DNA of 64,000 nucleotides from Paenarthrobacter nitroguajacolicus (GCF_029952445.1 NZ_JAQPPK010000001.1:124001-188000); one strand, 5' to 3'. Positions 26,692-36,583 are shown, counted from the stretch's first letter. Notes: generated by a model from the sequence alone, not told the origin. Numbers and translations are program-made.

Positions 26692-28019
26692 TGCTTTCCT
26701 TCAGCGTTCCCCTCGGCAAGCTGGTCCGTACACTGTCCCGGCTTCGGGGTGGAGGGTCAGCGTTTCCCGGCCTGGTGGTCGAAAAAATCGATCCCCGCTT
26801 CATGCAGCGCACGCTGGCCTCACTGCCCCACGGCGTGGCCGTGGTCAGCGGCACCAACGGCAAGACCACCACTACCAAGATGGTGGTCGAACTCCTGGAA
26901 AGCCAGGGCCTGAAGGTGTTCACCAACCGCTCCGGCAGCAACTTCACGCGCGGCGTTGCCGCCTCATTGCTGGGTGAGGTGGATTGGCGGGGCCGCCTCG
27001 ACGCCGACATCGCAATCCTGGAACTCGATGAAGCCCACGCCGTACATTTCGTCAACAAAGTGGCGCCCCGCTTCAGTCTCCTTCTGAACGTCCTCCGGGA
27101 TCAGCTGGACCGTTTCGGTGAAATCGACAAAACCGCCCGGCTCCTGGAGCACATCGCTTCGAAGACAACGGATACCGTCGTCCTGAACCGCGAGGATCCG
27201 CGCGTCGCGCGCATCGCCAACACCATCAACGGCCTCGACGCCGTTCACCACCCCAGCGTCCGGTACTTCGGACTGGACGAATCGCTCCGCAGCACTTTCC
27301 CGAACGACGACGAGATGCGGACCGGAAGCGGCCCCTCACCGTCCGGGACCTCAGTAGCCGCAGCGCCCGGTGAGGCAGTCGAACTGCCCGATGCCGACGT
27401 CGTGCTCCGACGGGTAGGCGCCCAGGATGCCGACTTTGAATTCGACGGCGAGACCGTCACCACCACCATGAAGCTGCGCGGCGTCTACAACATCTTCAAC
27501 GCCGCTGCGGCGTTGTCGCTTACGCGCGCGGTCCTGGGGACCGGACCCGTTGACACTCCGGGACTCGTCAAGGCCCTGGGCGATGTGGCTCCGGCGTTCG
27601 GCCGCGGCGAAAGCCTGACCGTTGACGGGCAACCGCTTGAATTGGTGCTGGTCAAGAACCCGAGCGGCTTCCGGCTTGGCCTCAAATCGTTCCCGGCCGG
27701 CGGCTACGCAACCATGATCGCGATCAATGACAACTACGCCGACGGCAGGGATATGTCATGGCTGTGGGACGTGGAATTCGAATCCCTGCGTGAGGACGGA
27801 GTTGAGGTCCTCACGGGTGTCCGGGCCTACGACATGGCCCTTCGCCTGCAGTACGACGACGTCCCCTTCGGCGTGGTGGAACCGGACATCACAGCCGCCC
27901 TGCGCACGTTCATCGACGGCTCGCGGGGTAAGCCCAAGCGCATTTTCTGCACCTACACATCAATGCTGGCCATCCGCCGCGAACTTGCCAAAATCACCAT
28001 AGTTGAGGTGGTCTCATGA
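26691..28019 (+). CDS. murT: Lipid II isoglutaminyl synthase subunit MurT (no zinc-ribbon cysteines)
   Basis: A 442-residue Mur-ligase-like protein. MurT and GatD together amidate D-Glu of lipid II to D-isoglutamine. Seen: the MurT start LGKLVRTLSRLRGGGSAFPGLV; P-loop VVSGTNGKTTTTKMV (about residue 55); FTNRSGSNFTRGVAASLL; LELDEAHAVHFV; LLNVLRDQLDRFGEID; and C-terminal AINDNYADGRDMSWLWDVEFE. The staphylococcal and pneumococcal proteins carry a Cys4 zinc ribbon in the middle domain. Here that region (about residues 192-245) is a cysteine-free Ser/Gly/Pro/acidic linker, and the only Cys is near the C-terminus. I start at ATG 26691, where family similarity begins. It overlaps gatD by four bases. 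Confidence 0.92.
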   Translation: MLSFSVPLGKLVRTLSRLRGGGSAFPGLVVEKIDPRFMQRTLASLPHGVAVVSGTNGKTTTTKMVVELLESQGLKVFTNRSGSNFTRGVAASLLGEVDWRGRLDADIAILELDEAHAVHFVNKVAPRFSLLLNVLRDQLDRFGEIDKTARLLEHIASKTTDTVVLNREDPRVARIANTINGLDAVHHPSVRYFGLDESLRSTFPNDDEMRTGSGPSPSGTSVAAAPGEAVELPDADVVLRRVGAQDADFEFDGETVTTTMKLRGVYNIFNAAAALSLTRAVLGTGPVDTPGLVKALGDVAPAFGRGESLTVDGQPLELVLVKNPSGFRLGLKSFPAGGYATMIAINDNYADGRDMSWLWDVEFESLREDGVEVLTGVRAYDMALRLQYDDVPFGVVEPDITAALRTFIDGSRGKPKRIFCTYTSMLAIRRELAKITIVEVVS

Positions 28020-28786
28020 CCTCGGAACCCCAGTCCCCGACCACACAGTCCACGGCATCACAGCCCAGCAAAGGCACCATCCGCGTTCTCCAGCTCTATC
28101 CGCGGGAAATGAACATCTACGGCGACTGGGGCAATGCCCTGGTCCTCAAGCAGCGGATCAAGTGGCACGGCTACACTCCGGAGCTGCTGGAGTACAACGT
28201 GGGCGACGATTTCCCGGACGACGTGGATATCGTGGTGGGCGGTGGCGGCCAGGACAGCGGTCAGCTGGTGATCCAGGATGACCTCCAGGCGCGTGCGGAA
28301 CAGTTGCGGGAACTCGCCGAAAACGGCGCGCCCATGCTGGTGATCTGCGGCCTCTACCAGCTTTTCGGAAAGTTCTTCAAGACCAGCACGGGACCCACCA
28401 TTCCCGGCATCGGCATCCTGGATGTTGAAACCCACGGTACGGATGAACGCCTGATCGGCAACGTGATCATGAAGTCCGACGAGTTTGGCGACATCATGGG
28501 CTACGAGAACCACAGCGGCCAGACCACCTTGGGTCCCGGCGTCGAACCTCTTGGCACCGTCACCAAAGGTGCGGGCAACAACAGCAAGGACGGCCATGAA
28601 GGCGCCCGCTACAACAACGTTGTAGCCAGCTACCTGCACGGTTCGCTGCTGCCGAAGAATCCGGCTATTGCAGACTTCCTGATCCGCACGGCCGCGGAAC
28701 GCAAGTTCGGTACGTTCGTGCCGGGAGCTCCCGACGACGACTACGCCCGCCTCGCGCGCGAACACGCTGCCCGGCGTCCGCGCTAG
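28016..28786 (+). CDS. gatD: Lipid II isoglutaminyl synthase glutaminase subunit GatD
   Basis: A 256-residue GatD, a class I glutamine amidotransferase-like subunit (CobB/CobQ type) that feeds ammonia to MurT. Seen: RVLQLYPREMNIYGDWGNALVLKQR; IVVGGGGQDSGQ; the nucleophile Cys in MLVICGLYQLFG (about residue 111); ENHSGQTTLG; and the catalytic His in VASYLHGSLLPKNPAIADFLI. The start ATG overlaps the murT stop (ATGA). The two genes form a short plus-strand operon that ends against the convergent CapA-like gene 5 bp away. Confidence 0.93.
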   Translation: MTSEPQSPTTQSTASQPSKGTIRVLQLYPREMNIYGDWGNALVLKQRIKWHGYTPELLEYNVGDDFPDDVDIVVGGGGQDSGQLVIQDDLQARAEQLRELAENGAPMLVICGLYQLFGKFFKTSTGPTIPGIGILDVETHGTDERLIGNVIMKSDEFGDIMGYENHSGQTTLGPGVEPLGTVTKGAGNNSKDGHEGARYNNVVASYLHGSLLPKNPAIADFLIRTAAERKFGTFVPGAPDDDYARLAREHAARRPR

Positions 28787-28790
28787 GGGG

Positions 28791-30056
28791 TTACTTCTCC
28801 TTGGTGATCAGCAGTTCATGGGCGCCCGCCGTGGCGGCGCCCATGGACTCGACCACGGATTGGGTCCTCTGGCGGGTTTCCGCGTCCGCCGCGGGTGTGG
28901 CACACACGCCCTGCGGTGCGTCGCTGGCTACTGAACACCAGCGGTAAGGATCACGGACAATCACCGACGGCGCCCATGCCAGGTCCGAGGCAGTCCAGGT
29001 CCCTGCAGCATTTTGGCTGAACTGCGCCCTGACCAGCAGCCCTTCGTTGTTGACCACGTACCACGGCGACAACTCCGTGATGCCGTTCCCGAGTCCGTAG
29101 ACGATCCACGTGCCTTTGTAGTTCTCGATGGGCAGCACCGAGTGGGTGTGGTGCCCATAGATCATGGTGAACTGGCCACTGTCCACAAGGGCGTGGGCCA
29201 CCTCCTGCTGCTGGGCATTGGGTTCACTGGCGTATTCCTCGCCCGCATGCATGACGCCCAGGACGATGTCTGCGCCAAGCGCCTTCGCCTGGGTCGCTTT
29301 GGCAATCATGGTTGCGGGGTCCAGTTCGTCCACAAGCCACGGATACTCCGGAATCTGTCCGTTGTGTCCGTAGGTGCCCTCGATGACCGCCACTTTGGCC
29401 GACTCCGTTTGGAGCATCAGGATTTCCTTGGAGGCCGCTTCGGTCCGGTAGGAGCCGGTGTGCTTGAGCCCGGCAGCATCAAGGGCGTCCAGGGTCCTGA
29501 GCAGCCCTTCGGTGCCGCGGTCAATGGTGTGGTTGCTGGCGGTAGTGCAGGCTTGGTAGCCGATGTCCTTGGACGCTGTGACAATCTGCGGCGGAACGTT
29601 GAACGACGGGTACGCAGAGAAGGGCCCTTCCGGCGTGGCCACCGGGGTTTCCTGATGGCAGATGGCGAGGTCGCTGTTTCGGACGTAGCGCCGCTGGCCT
29701 TCGAGGAGAGGTACGAACGTGTACCCGGGCAGGCCGGCTGCAGCAGCGTCGGCGCGGGCCTGTTGCCATAACTGCGTATGGACCAGCATGTCTCCCGTCA
29801 CCATGATCGAAGTGCAGCGGAGTTCCGCGCAGGCCGGCCCCTTACCCGGGGTCGGATTGGGTGCGGGCGTCCGTGTGGGCGTAGGTTCCGGTTGCACCGG
29901 GGCCGGGGCGGCACTGCTGCGGTTGGCGTCATCGTTCTCGGCGATGACGCCGCAGGCCCCCAGCGTCATCGCAAGGGCCAACGCCAGCGCAGGCAATGCC
30001 GCCCGCCGTGGGCGGATTGATCTCGTCGCAGATGTGAGATTCCCCATGATTTTCAT
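28791..30056 (-). CDS. CapA/PgsA-like lipoprotein (poly-gamma-glutamate synthesis family)
   Basis: A 421-residue exported protein. A basic N-region and hydrophobic helix end in a lipobox (LALAMTLGACG, Cys about residue 35), so it should be a lipoprotein. A Pro/Thr-rich linker follows, then the PGA_cap calcineurin-like domain: SIMVTGDMLVH, NSDLAICHQETPV, ACTTASNHTIDRG, VLGVMHAGEEYASEPNAQQQEVAHALVDSG, IYGHHTHSVLPIE and WIVYGLGNGI, with the Asp/His/Asn metal-ligand pattern. No other capsule synthesis gene is nearby, so a role in polyglutamate synthesis is not supported. Family members of this kind are widespread in actinobacteria and mostly uncharacterised. Confidence 0.85.
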   Translation of the reverse strand: MKIMGNLTSATRSIRPRRAALPALALALAMTLGACGVIAENDDANRSSAAPAPVQPEPTPTRTPAPNPTPGKGPACAELRCTSIMVTGDMLVHTQLWQQARADAAAAGLPGYTFVPLLEGQRRYVRNSDLAICHQETPVATPEGPFSAYPSFNVPPQIVTASKDIGYQACTTASNHTIDRGTEGLLRTLDALDAAGLKHTGSYRTEAASKEILMLQTESAKVAVIEGTYGHNGQIPEYPWLVDELDPATMIAKATQAKALGADIVLGVMHAGEEYASEPNAQQQEVAHALVDSGQFTMIYGHHTHSVLPIENYKGTWIVYGLGNGITELSPWYVVNNEGLLVRAQFSQNAAGTWTASDLAWAPSVIVRDPYRWCSVASDAPQGVCATPAADAETRQRTQSVVESMGAATAGAHELLITKEK

Positions 30057-30128
30057 CCTACGGCGAAGTCATGCTGAACCAGGCGTGCCGCTCTTGAGGA
30101 CACGATTCTTACGTGAAAGAGTCACTTC

Positions 30129-32141
30129 ATGACCAATCCCCTGCTTAGCCCCAGCCCTCTGCCATACGGCCTGCCGCCCTTTGGCGAAATTTCCTCCGGT
30201 CACTACGCCGAAGCTGTGGACAAGGGCCTGGCCGCGCAGTTGGAGGAGATCGGGGTCATCGTCGGAAACCCGGAGCCTGCGAATTTCGAGAACACCGCCG
30301 TGGCCATGGAGCGGTCGGGGCTTCTCCTGAACAGGGCTGCCGCGGCCTTCTTCACCCTGGTGTCGGCCGACGCAAACGAGGACATCAAAGCGCTCGAAAC
30401 GGAACTCTCACCCAAGTTCTCAGCGCACCAGGATGCCGTGTACATGAACCGCGCCCTGTACGAACGCTTCGCAGCCATCGAGGTGGACGGCCTCGACGAC
30501 GAATCTGCCCGCTTGGTGGAGGAGTACCTGAAGGAATTCCGCCAGTCGGGCGTTCAGCTCGACGACGCCGGACAAGACCGGCTTCGGGACATCAACGCCG
30601 AACTCTCACGGTTGGGAACCGCGTTTGGCCAGCAGGTCAAGGAGGCCATGAAGTCCTCGGCACTGCTTCTGGACGACGCCGCGGAGCTCGCCGGCATGAC
30701 GGAGGAAGACATCGCAGGCGCTGCTGAAGCCGCCAACGCTGCGGGCCATGAAGGCAAATACCTGCTCACGTTAATCCAACCCAGCAACCAGCCTGCCCTC
30801 GCTGCCCTCGAGAATCCGGCCGTCCGGCGTCGCTTGTACGAGGCCTCCCTGGCCCGTGGCACCGATGGCGGCCCCTTGGACGTGCGGGATTTGGTGCTGG
30901 CCACGGTCCGGTTACGGGCAGAAAAGGCCGCGTTGTTGGGCTTCGCGAATTTTGCCGAGCTGGTGGTTGACCAACAAACCGCTCCAGGTTTCAGCGACGT
31001 GCAGGCGATGCTTGGCCGGTTGGCCCCCGCCGCAGTCCGCAATGCACAGCGCGAGGCCGAGGCCCTTGCCGGGTCAGCGGGGCGGGAACTGCAACCGTGG
31101 GACTGGGCCTACTATTCAGCCCGGGTCCGCAAGGAAAAGTTCGACGTGGATGTCCAAGCCCTGCGTCCGTACTTCTCATTGGACAACGTACTGCAGAACG
31201 GCGTCTTCCATGCCGCTACCGGACTCTATGGGATCACCTTCCATGAACGCGCCGACCTTCAGGGTTACCATCCCGACGTACGCGTGTGGGAGGTCCGCGG
31301 CGAAGATGGAAGTGCTCTGGGCCTCTTCCTCGGGGACTATTACACCAGGGAGACAAAGCGCGGAGGGGCCTGGATGAACTCCCTGGTGGAACAGTCCACC
31401 CTGCTGGACACCCGTCCGGTGGTGATCAACAACCTCAACATCACCAAACCCGCTCCCGGGGAGCCCACGCTTTTGACCCTGGACGAGGTCCGGACGGTAT
31501 TCCACGAATTCGGCCATGCCCTGCACGGTCTTTTTTCCAATGTCAGGTATCCGCGGTTCTCAGGTACCTCAGTTCCCCGGGACTTCGTGGAGTACCCCTC
31601 ACAGGTCAACGAAATGTGGATCATGTGGCCGGAGGTACTTGCCAACTACGCCAAGCATCACGCTACCGGGGAGCCCCTTCCCCAGGAGGTGGTAGGGAAG
31701 CTGAACGCCTCACACCTGTGGGGCGAAGGATTCGCGACCACCGAATACCTGGGAGCTGCACTGCTGGACCTGGCGTGGCACGTGCTGTCCCCGGAGGATG
31801 TGCCGGCGGATGTCCTGGCTTTCGAGGCTGCGGCGCTGGCTGGGGCCGGGATTGACCATCCGCTGGTGCCGCCGCGCTACCGCACTGGCTACTTCCAGCA
31901 CATCTTCGCCGGAGCGGGCTACGCAGCCGGCTACTACTCCTATATTTGGAGCGAAGTGCTGGACGCCGACACAGTGGAGTGGTTCAAGGAAATCGGCGGA
32001 CTGACCCGCGCCAACGGCGACCGCTTCAGGTTCGAACTGCTCTCACGGGGCAACAGCCGGGATCCCTTGGAGTCCTTCCGGCAGTTCCGCGGCCGCGACG
32101 CACGCCTGGAACCGCTGCTCAAGCGCCGGGGTTTGGAGTAA
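30129..32141 (+). CDS. M3 family metallopeptidase (Dcp/oligopeptidase A-like)
   Basis: A 670-residue zinc peptidase of the thimet oligopeptidase family, probably cytoplasmic because no signal peptide is visible. The catalytic motif HEFGHALHG begins at about residue 458, with the third ligand Glu in the following helix (PSQVNEMWIMWPEVLANYAKH). Other conserved parts are YYSARVRKEKFDVD, GAWMNSLVEQ, LTLDEVRTVF and the C-terminal YSYIWSEVLDADTVEWFKE. The length matches E. coli Dcp and OpdA (about 680). It degrades short peptides; Dcp versus OpdA specificity cannot be settled. It is divergent from the CapA-like gene (72 bp) and convergent with pdxS across a bidirectional terminator. Confidence 0.93.
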   Translation: MTNPLLSPSPLPYGLPPFGEISSGHYAEAVDKGLAAQLEEIGVIVGNPEPANFENTAVAMERSGLLLNRAAAAFFTLVSADANEDIKALETELSPKFSAHQDAVYMNRALYERFAAIEVDGLDDESARLVEEYLKEFRQSGVQLDDAGQDRLRDINAELSRLGTAFGQQVKEAMKSSALLLDDAAELAGMTEEDIAGAAEAANAAGHEGKYLLTLIQPSNQPALAALENPAVRRRLYEASLARGTDGGPLDVRDLVLATVRLRAEKAALLGFANFAELVVDQQTAPGFSDVQAMLGRLAPAAVRNAQREAEALAGSAGRELQPWDWAYYSARVRKEKFDVDVQALRPYFSLDNVLQNGVFHAATGLYGITFHERADLQGYHPDVRVWEVRGEDGSALGLFLGDYYTRETKRGGAWMNSLVEQSTLLDTRPVVINNLNITKPAPGEPTLLTLDEVRTVFHEFGHALHGLFSNVRYPRFSGTSVPRDFVEYPSQVNEMWIMWPEVLANYAKHHATGEPLPQEVVGKLNASHLWGEGFATTEYLGAALLDLAWHVLSPEDVPADVLAFEAAALAGAGIDHPLVPPRYRTGYFQHIFAGAGYAAGYYSYIWSEVLDADTVEWFKEIGGLTRANGDRFRFELLSRGNSRDPLESFRQFRGRDARLEPLLKRRGLE

Positions 32142-32144
32142 CAA

Positions 32145-32188
32145 CGACGCCGGGCCGGTCACCCCTGAAGGTAACCGGCCCGGCGTCG
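32145..32188. terminator. Bidirectional terminator between the M3 peptidase and pdxS
   Basis: A perfect 15-bp inverted repeat (CGACGCCGGGCCGGT at 32145-32159, complementary arm at 32174-32188) lies in the 61-bp gap between two convergent genes. Flanks are AACAA on the left and AACTGCTTTTGC on the right, so a U run follows on the plus strand. Confidence 0.85.
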
Positions 32189-32202
32189 AACTGCTTTTGC
32201 TG

Positions 32203-33129
32203 CTACCAGCCGCGCTCTGCGAGGCGGTGGGGCTGCGGGATTTCGTCGACGTTGATGCCGACCATTGCCTCGCCCAGGCCGCGGGAGACCTTGGCGATAA
32301 CGTCAGGATCGTCGTAGAACGTGGTGGCCTTGACGACGGCGGCGGCGCGCTCTGCGGGGTTGCCGGACTTGAAGATACCGGAACCGACGAACACGCCATC
32401 GGCGCCGAGCTGCATCATCATCGCAGCATCAGCCGGGGTTGCGATGCCACCGGCGGTGAACAGCACTACCGGCAGCTTGCCCGTGGCGGCGATTTCCTTG
32501 ACGAGTTCGTACGGGGCCTGCAGTTCCTTGGCCGCGACATACAGCTCGTCCTCGGGAAGGGCAGCGAGCTTGGCGATCTCAGCGCGGATCTTGCGCATGT
32601 GACCGGTCGCGTTGGACACATCGCCGGTACCGGCCTCGCCCTTGGAACGGATCATGGCCGCGCCCTCGTTGATGCGGCGCAACGCCTCACCAAGGTTCGT
32701 GGCACCACACACGAACGGAACGGTGAAGTTCCACTTGTCGATGTGGTTGACGTAGTCGGCCGGGGTCAGGACCTCGGACTCGTCGATGTAGTCAACACCG
32801 AGGGACTGCAGAACCTGCGCCTCGACGAAGTGGCCGATGCGGGCCTTGGCCATCACCGGGATGGACACAGCGGCAATGATCTGATCGATCATGTCGGGAT
32901 CGGACATGCGGGACACGCCACCCTGGGCGCGGATGTCGGCCGGAACACGCTCGAGGGCCATCACGGCGACAGCACCGGCGTCCTCGGCGATGCGGGCCTG
33001 CTCGACGTTAACGACGTCCATAATGACGCCGCCCTTGAGCATCTCAGCCATGCCCCGCTTGACGCGGCTGCTGCCCGTGACGCTGTTCGCGGACGAACCG
33101 GCGTCGTTGCTTACATCTGGTGTAGACAC
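32203..33129 (-). CDS. pdxS: Pyridoxal 5'-phosphate synthase subunit PdxS
   Basis: A 308-residue (beta/alpha)8 PLP synthase that condenses ribose 5-phosphate, glyceraldehyde 3-phosphate and PdxT-derived ammonia. Seen: [84 protein letters not shown]; and [33 protein letters not shown] place the start at GTG 33129 (STPDVSND...), preceded by AGGGG at 5-6 bases. An upstream in-frame ATG (33204) would add 25 residues without family similarity. It stands alone between two terminator-like structures, apart from pdxT. Confidence 0.96.
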   Translation of the reverse strand: MSTPDVSNDAGSSANSVTGSSRVKRGMAEMLKGGVIMDVVNVEQARIAEDAGAVAVMALERVPADIRAQGGVSRMSDPDMIDQIIAAVSIPVMAKARIGHFVEAQVLQSLGVDYIDESEVLTPADYVNHIDKWNFTVPFVCGATNLGEALRRINEGAAMIRSKGEAGTGDVSNATGHMRKIRAEIAKLAALPEDELYVAAKELQAPYELVKEIAATGKLPVVLFTAGGIATPADAAMMMQLGADGVFVGSGIFKSGNPAERAAAVVKATTFYDDPDVIAKVSRGLGEAMVGINVDEIPQPHRLAERGW

Positions 33130-33344
33130 AAAAACCCCTATGGGTAGATAAACGACCTTACTGCCGGAGGCACACGCAGCCACACGACCGCAATCAGCGC
33201 ACACCGGGTTTTCAGGTCAAGGTGACCAAGTACTAGTAATAGTAGTCGCAGGTTGCAGGGCGGCAGTACATTCATTACTGCCCCGAAGGGCAACAAACCC
33301 GGTTGTGGTAGGACAGCTGCACAATCGGCGGCACCCGAATCTGG
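33130..33344. promoter_or_regulatory. pdxS upstream / pgsA downstream region
   Basis: This 215-bp stretch holds the pdxS ribosome binding site (AGGGG) and presumably its promoter. A 7-bp stem (GGCAGTA at 33262-33268, TACTGCC at 33276-33282) may mark the end of the pgsA transcript but lacks a U run. Around 33231-33250 there is a TAGTA-rich stretch including the self-complementary TACTAGTA. No gene is evident. Confidence 0.4.
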
Positions 33345-33971
33345 TCAGATGCCAGTTCCCTCGGCTTCAGCCATGGCCTGCCTGTGCACGGTGGCCATTC
33401 TTTGGACTACCGTGACCACACTGGCCAGGGCCAGCAGAACCAACGTTGCGAACAGCACCACTGGTGGAAGTCCCAATCCCGTAAGCCCGGTAATCAGCAA
33501 CACCGACGCCAGCCGCTCGGCGCGTTCGGCAAGTCCGACGCTGGCGTGGTAGCCGAGCGATTCCGCTTTCGCCCGCGCATAGGACACCACCATGCCCAGG
33601 ACCAGGCAAACCACGGCCGCAGCCCCGATTGCAGTGTCCCGGCCCCCGGTAAAGAACCAAATGGTGAGGCCCGCAAAGATTGCGCCGTCGGCCAACCGGT
33701 CCAGCGTCGAATCGAGGAAATTTCCCCACCCTCCGCTGCGTCCCTGCAGCCGTGCCATGATTCCATCCACCACATCAGAGAACGCGAAGAAGGCAACAAC
33801 CACCGAACCCCACCACAGATGGCCCAAGGGGTAGAGGATGAGGCCACCGAGGATGACACCCGCAGTTCCCGCTATGGTGACGGCGTCAGGTGACACGCCG
33901 ATCCGCAGGAGCCAACGCGCCAACGGGGTAAAGAGTGAGGTGAAGAAGCCGCGCGCATGCTTATTGAGCAT
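33345..33971 (-). CDS. pgsA: CDP-alcohol phosphatidyltransferase (phosphatidylinositol phosphate synthase type)
   Basis: A 208-residue integral membrane enzyme. The complete CDP-alcohol phosphotransferase motif DG-x2-AR-x8-G-x3-D-x3-D is present as DGIMARLQGRSGGWGNFLDS followed by TLD (about residues 63-85). Five or six hydrophobic helices follow. Position directly after thrS and a HIT gene matches the actinobacterial gene for phosphatidylinositol phosphate synthase (PgsA1/PIPS), which uses CDP-diacylglycerol and inositol 1-phosphate. The substrate call is by synteny. The start at ATG 33971 (MLNKHARGFFTSLF) overlaps the HIT stop; a longer frame begins at 34019. The mannosyltransferase pimA, usually next in Mycobacterium, is not here. 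Confidence 0.88.
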   Translation of the reverse strand: MLNKHARGFFTSLFTPLARWLLRIGVSPDAVTIAGTAGVILGGLILYPLGHLWWGSVVVAFFAFSDVVDGIMARLQGRSGGWGNFLDSTLDRLADGAIFAGLTIWFFTGGRDTAIGAAAVVCLVLGMVVSYARAKAESLGYHASVGLAERAERLASVLLITGLTGLGLPPVVLFATLVLLALASVVTVVQRMATVHRQAMAEAEGTGI

Positions 33972-34560
33972 TCGACTCCCCCGGCCAGGCTTCGGCCACG
34001 AGCTTGCGGACCTCGTCAAGGGTCTGCGTAATGGCTTTGGTCTGGGCGATGATGGGAAAGAAATTGCCGTCCCCGCCCCAGCGCGGAACTACGTGCTGGT
34101 GGAGGTGGGCTGCGATGCCCGCGCCGCCTGTGACGCCTTGGTTCATACCCAGGTTGAAGCCGCTCGGGTTCGAAACCTTCCGGAGCACGCGCATGGCCGT
34201 CTGGGTGAGATCAGCGAACTCTGCCGTCTCTTCGACCGTGATGTCCGTGTAATCGGGAACGTGGCGGTAGGGGCAGATCAGCAGGTGGCCCGGGTTGTAG
34301 GGGAAAAGATTGAGCACCACATAGCAGGTCTTTCCCCGGTAGACGATCAACGATTCCTCGTCCGAGCGGGTGGGTCCTACGCAGAACGGGCAGTCATCCT
34401 TGTTCTTGAATTGATCCTGCCCACCCTTGATGTAGGCCATCCGGTGCGGAGTCCACAGGCGCTGAAACGCATCCGGAACGCCTGCGAGTCCGAAATCATC
34501 GGTTACGTCTGCGTCGCCCGGAAAGTCAGCTGCCGCGCCTGTGTTCTCCTGCACCGTCAC
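33961..34560 (-). CDS. HIT domain protein
   Basis: A 199-residue histidine-triad nucleotide-binding protein. Seen: an N-terminal extension (about 1-60); DCPFCVGPTRSDEESLIVYRG; NLFPYNPGHLLICPYRHVPDYTDIT; and the triad HLHQHVVPRWGGDGNFFP near residue 160. The DCPFC segment and overall layout resemble the diadenosine tetraphosphate phosphorylase-type HIT proteins that follow thrS in actinobacteria (Rv2613c-like). It would act on nucleoside polyphosphates such as Ap4A, which synthetases can make. It begins 13 bp after thrS and overlaps pgsA. Confidence 0.9.
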   Translation of the reverse strand: MTVQENTGAAADFPGDADVTDDFGLAGVPDAFQRLWTPHRMAYIKGGQDQFKNKDDCPFCVGPTRSDEESLIVYRGKTCYVVLNLFPYNPGHLLICPYRHVPDYTDITVEETAEFADLTQTAMRVLRKVSNPSGFNLGMNQGVTGGAGIAAHLHQHVVPRWGGDGNFFPIIAQTKAITQTLDEVRKLVAEAWPGESNAQ

Positions 34561-34573
34561 TGTTTCCGTTCCG

Positions 34574-36583
34574 TCAGCTCTCGCGGTTCTTCACGGCGTC
34601 GACGATCCGGCGGACCGCCTCGGCTACAGGGACACCGTTGTCTTGGCTGCCATCGCGGAAGCGGAATGATACGGCGCCTGCTTCGGCGTCTTCACCACCG
34701 GCAATAAGCACAAAGGGAATCTTGTCCTTGCTTGCGGTACGGATCTTCTTGGGGAAACGATCCGAGGAGATGTCCACCTCGGCGCGGATGCCTGCAGCCT
34801 TAAGCTGCCCGACGACGTCGAACATGTAGTCGTTGAACGCCTCAGCTACGGGGATGCCCACCACCTGGACGGGGGCAAGCCATGCCGGGAAAGCCCCGGC
34901 ATAGTGCTCCGTGAGGACGCCCATGAAGCGTTCCACCGAGCCGAAGAGGGCCCGGTGGATCATCACGGGGCGTTGACGCGTTCCGTCGGCCGCCTGGTAC
35001 TCCAGTTCGAAGCGCTCGGGCAGGTTGAAGTCCAGCTGGATGGTGGACATTTGCCAGGTCCGTCCCAGGGCATCCTTGGCCTGAACCGAGATCTTGGGGC
35101 CATAGAAGGCTGCTCCACCCGGATCCGGAACCAGCTCCAGCCCGGAAGCGGCCGCAACTTCGGAAAGGGTGCGGGTGGCTTCTTCCCAAGCGGCATCATC
35201 ACCAACGAACTTCTCTTCGTTCTTGGTGGAGAGCTCCAGGTAGAAGTCATCCAGGCCGTAGTCCTTGAGCAGACCGAGGACGAAGTTCAGCGTAGTGGTG
35301 AGCTCGTCCTTCATCTGCTCGCGGGTGCAGTAGATGTGGGCATCGTCCTGTGTCATGCCACGCACGCGTGTCAGCCCGTGCACAACGCCGGACTTCTCGT
35401 AGCGGTACACCGAGCCGAATTCGAAAAGGCGCAGGGGAAGCTCGCGGTAGGACCGGCCTCGTGAGCGGAAGATCAGGTTGTGCATGGGGCAGTTCATGGG
35501 CTTCAGGTAGTAATCCTGGGCCGGCTTGCGCACTGTGCCGTCTTCGTTGAATTCGGCATCCACCTGCATGGCGGGGAACATGCCGTCCTTGTACCAGTCA
35601 AGGTGGCCGGAAACCTCGTAGAGGTGCCCCTTGGTGATGTGCGGCGTGTAGACAAACTCGTAGCCGGCGTCCACGTGGCGCTGGCGCGAGTAGTCCTCCA
35701 TCTCCTTGCGGATGATGCCACCCTTGGGGTGGAACACCGGAAGGCCGGAACCAAGTTCATCCGGGAAGGAGAAGAGGTCCAGCTCGACACCAAGCTTGCG
35801 GTGGTCGCGGCGCTCAGCTTCTGCGATGCGCTCCTGGTAAGCCTTGAGGGCTTCCTTGGTGGGCCACGCGGTTCCATAAATGCGCTGCAGCTGCTGGTTG
35901 TTCTGGTTGCCCAACCAGTAGGCAGACGAGGAACGGGTCAGCGCGAAGGCGTTGGAGATGATCTTGGTGTTGGGCAGGTGCGGGCCACGGCAAAGATCGC
36001 ACCAGACGCTGTCTCCGCTCTTGCGGTCGACGTTGTCGTAGATAGTGATGTCGCCTGCGCCGACTTCAACGTTGACGCCTTCAGCAGCGTCGGCGGCGTC
36101 GTTCTTCTTGCCGAGCAGTTCGAGCTTGTAGGGCTCGTTGGCCATGGCGTGGCGGGCTTCTTCTTCAGTGACCACGCGGCGGACGAACTTCTGGTTCTGG
36201 TTGATGATTTTCTGCATCATCTTTTCCAGTTGGCGCAGGTCTTCCGGGGTGAATGGCTCAGCGACGTCGAAGTCGAAGTAGAAACCGTCAGTGATGTAGG
36301 GGCCGATACCAAGCTTGGCGTCGGGGCGCAATTGCTGCACGGCCTGTGCCATGACGTGTGCGGTGGAGTGGCGGAGCACGTTGAGTCCATCGGGAGATTC
36401 GATGGTGACGCCTTCGACGTCGGCGTCTGCCGGGAGAACCTGGTCCAGGTCCTTCAGTTCGCCATTGACGCGGGCTACAACAACGTCGCGGCGCTCGAAG
36501 AAGAGTTCCGCGCCGGTAGTCCCTTCCGTCACCTTTGTCTCTTCGCCATCGACGATGAGGGTGATCTGTTGGGCATCTGACAC
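34574..36583 (-). CDS. thrS: Threonyl-tRNA synthetase
   Basis: A 669-residue class II threonyl-tRNA synthetase with the full domain set: TGS (about residues 5-65, [16 protein letters not shown]); the editing domain with [11 protein letters not shown] and the later [10 protein letters not shown]; the catalytic core with [12 protein letters not shown], the zinc-binding [10 protein letters not shown], motif 2 [21 protein letters not shown] and motif 3 [16 protein letters not shown]; and the anticodon domain ([15 protein letters not shown]). The start is GTG 36583 with GGAG about 7 bases upstream. The 129 bp upstream probably hold the promoter; I see no T-box there. It leads thrS-HIT-pgsA. Confidence 0.96.
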   Translation of the reverse strand: MSDAQQITLIVDGEETKVTEGTTGAELFFERRDVVVARVNGELKDLDQVLPADADVEGVTIESPDGLNVLRHSTAHVMAQAVQQLRPDAKLGIGPYITDGFYFDFDVAEPFTPEDLRQLEKMMQKIINQNQKFVRRVVTEEEARHAMANEPYKLELLGKKNDAADAAEGVNVEVGAGDITIYDNVDRKSGDSVWCDLCRGPHLPNTKIISNAFALTRSSSAYWLGNQNNQQLQRIYGTAWPTKEALKAYQERIAEAERRDHRKLGVELDLFSFPDELGSGLPVFHPKGGIIRKEMEDYSRQRHVDAGYEFVYTPHITKGHLYEVSGHLDWYKDGMFPAMQVDAEFNEDGTVRKPAQDYYLKPMNCPMHNLIFRSRGRSYRELPLRLFEFGSVYRYEKSGVVHGLTRVRGMTQDDAHIYCTREQMKDELTTTLNFVLGLLKDYGLDDFYLELSTKNEEKFVGDDAAWEEATRTLSEVAAASGLELVPDPGGAAFYGPKISVQAKDALGRTWQMSTIQLDFNLPERFELEYQAADGTRQRPVMIHRALFGSVERFMGVLTEHYAGAFPAWLAPVQVVGIPVAEAFNDYMFDVVGQLKAAGIRAEVDISSDRFPKKIRTASKDKIPFVLIAGGEDAEAGAVSFRFRDGSQDNGVPVAEAVRRIVDAVKNRES

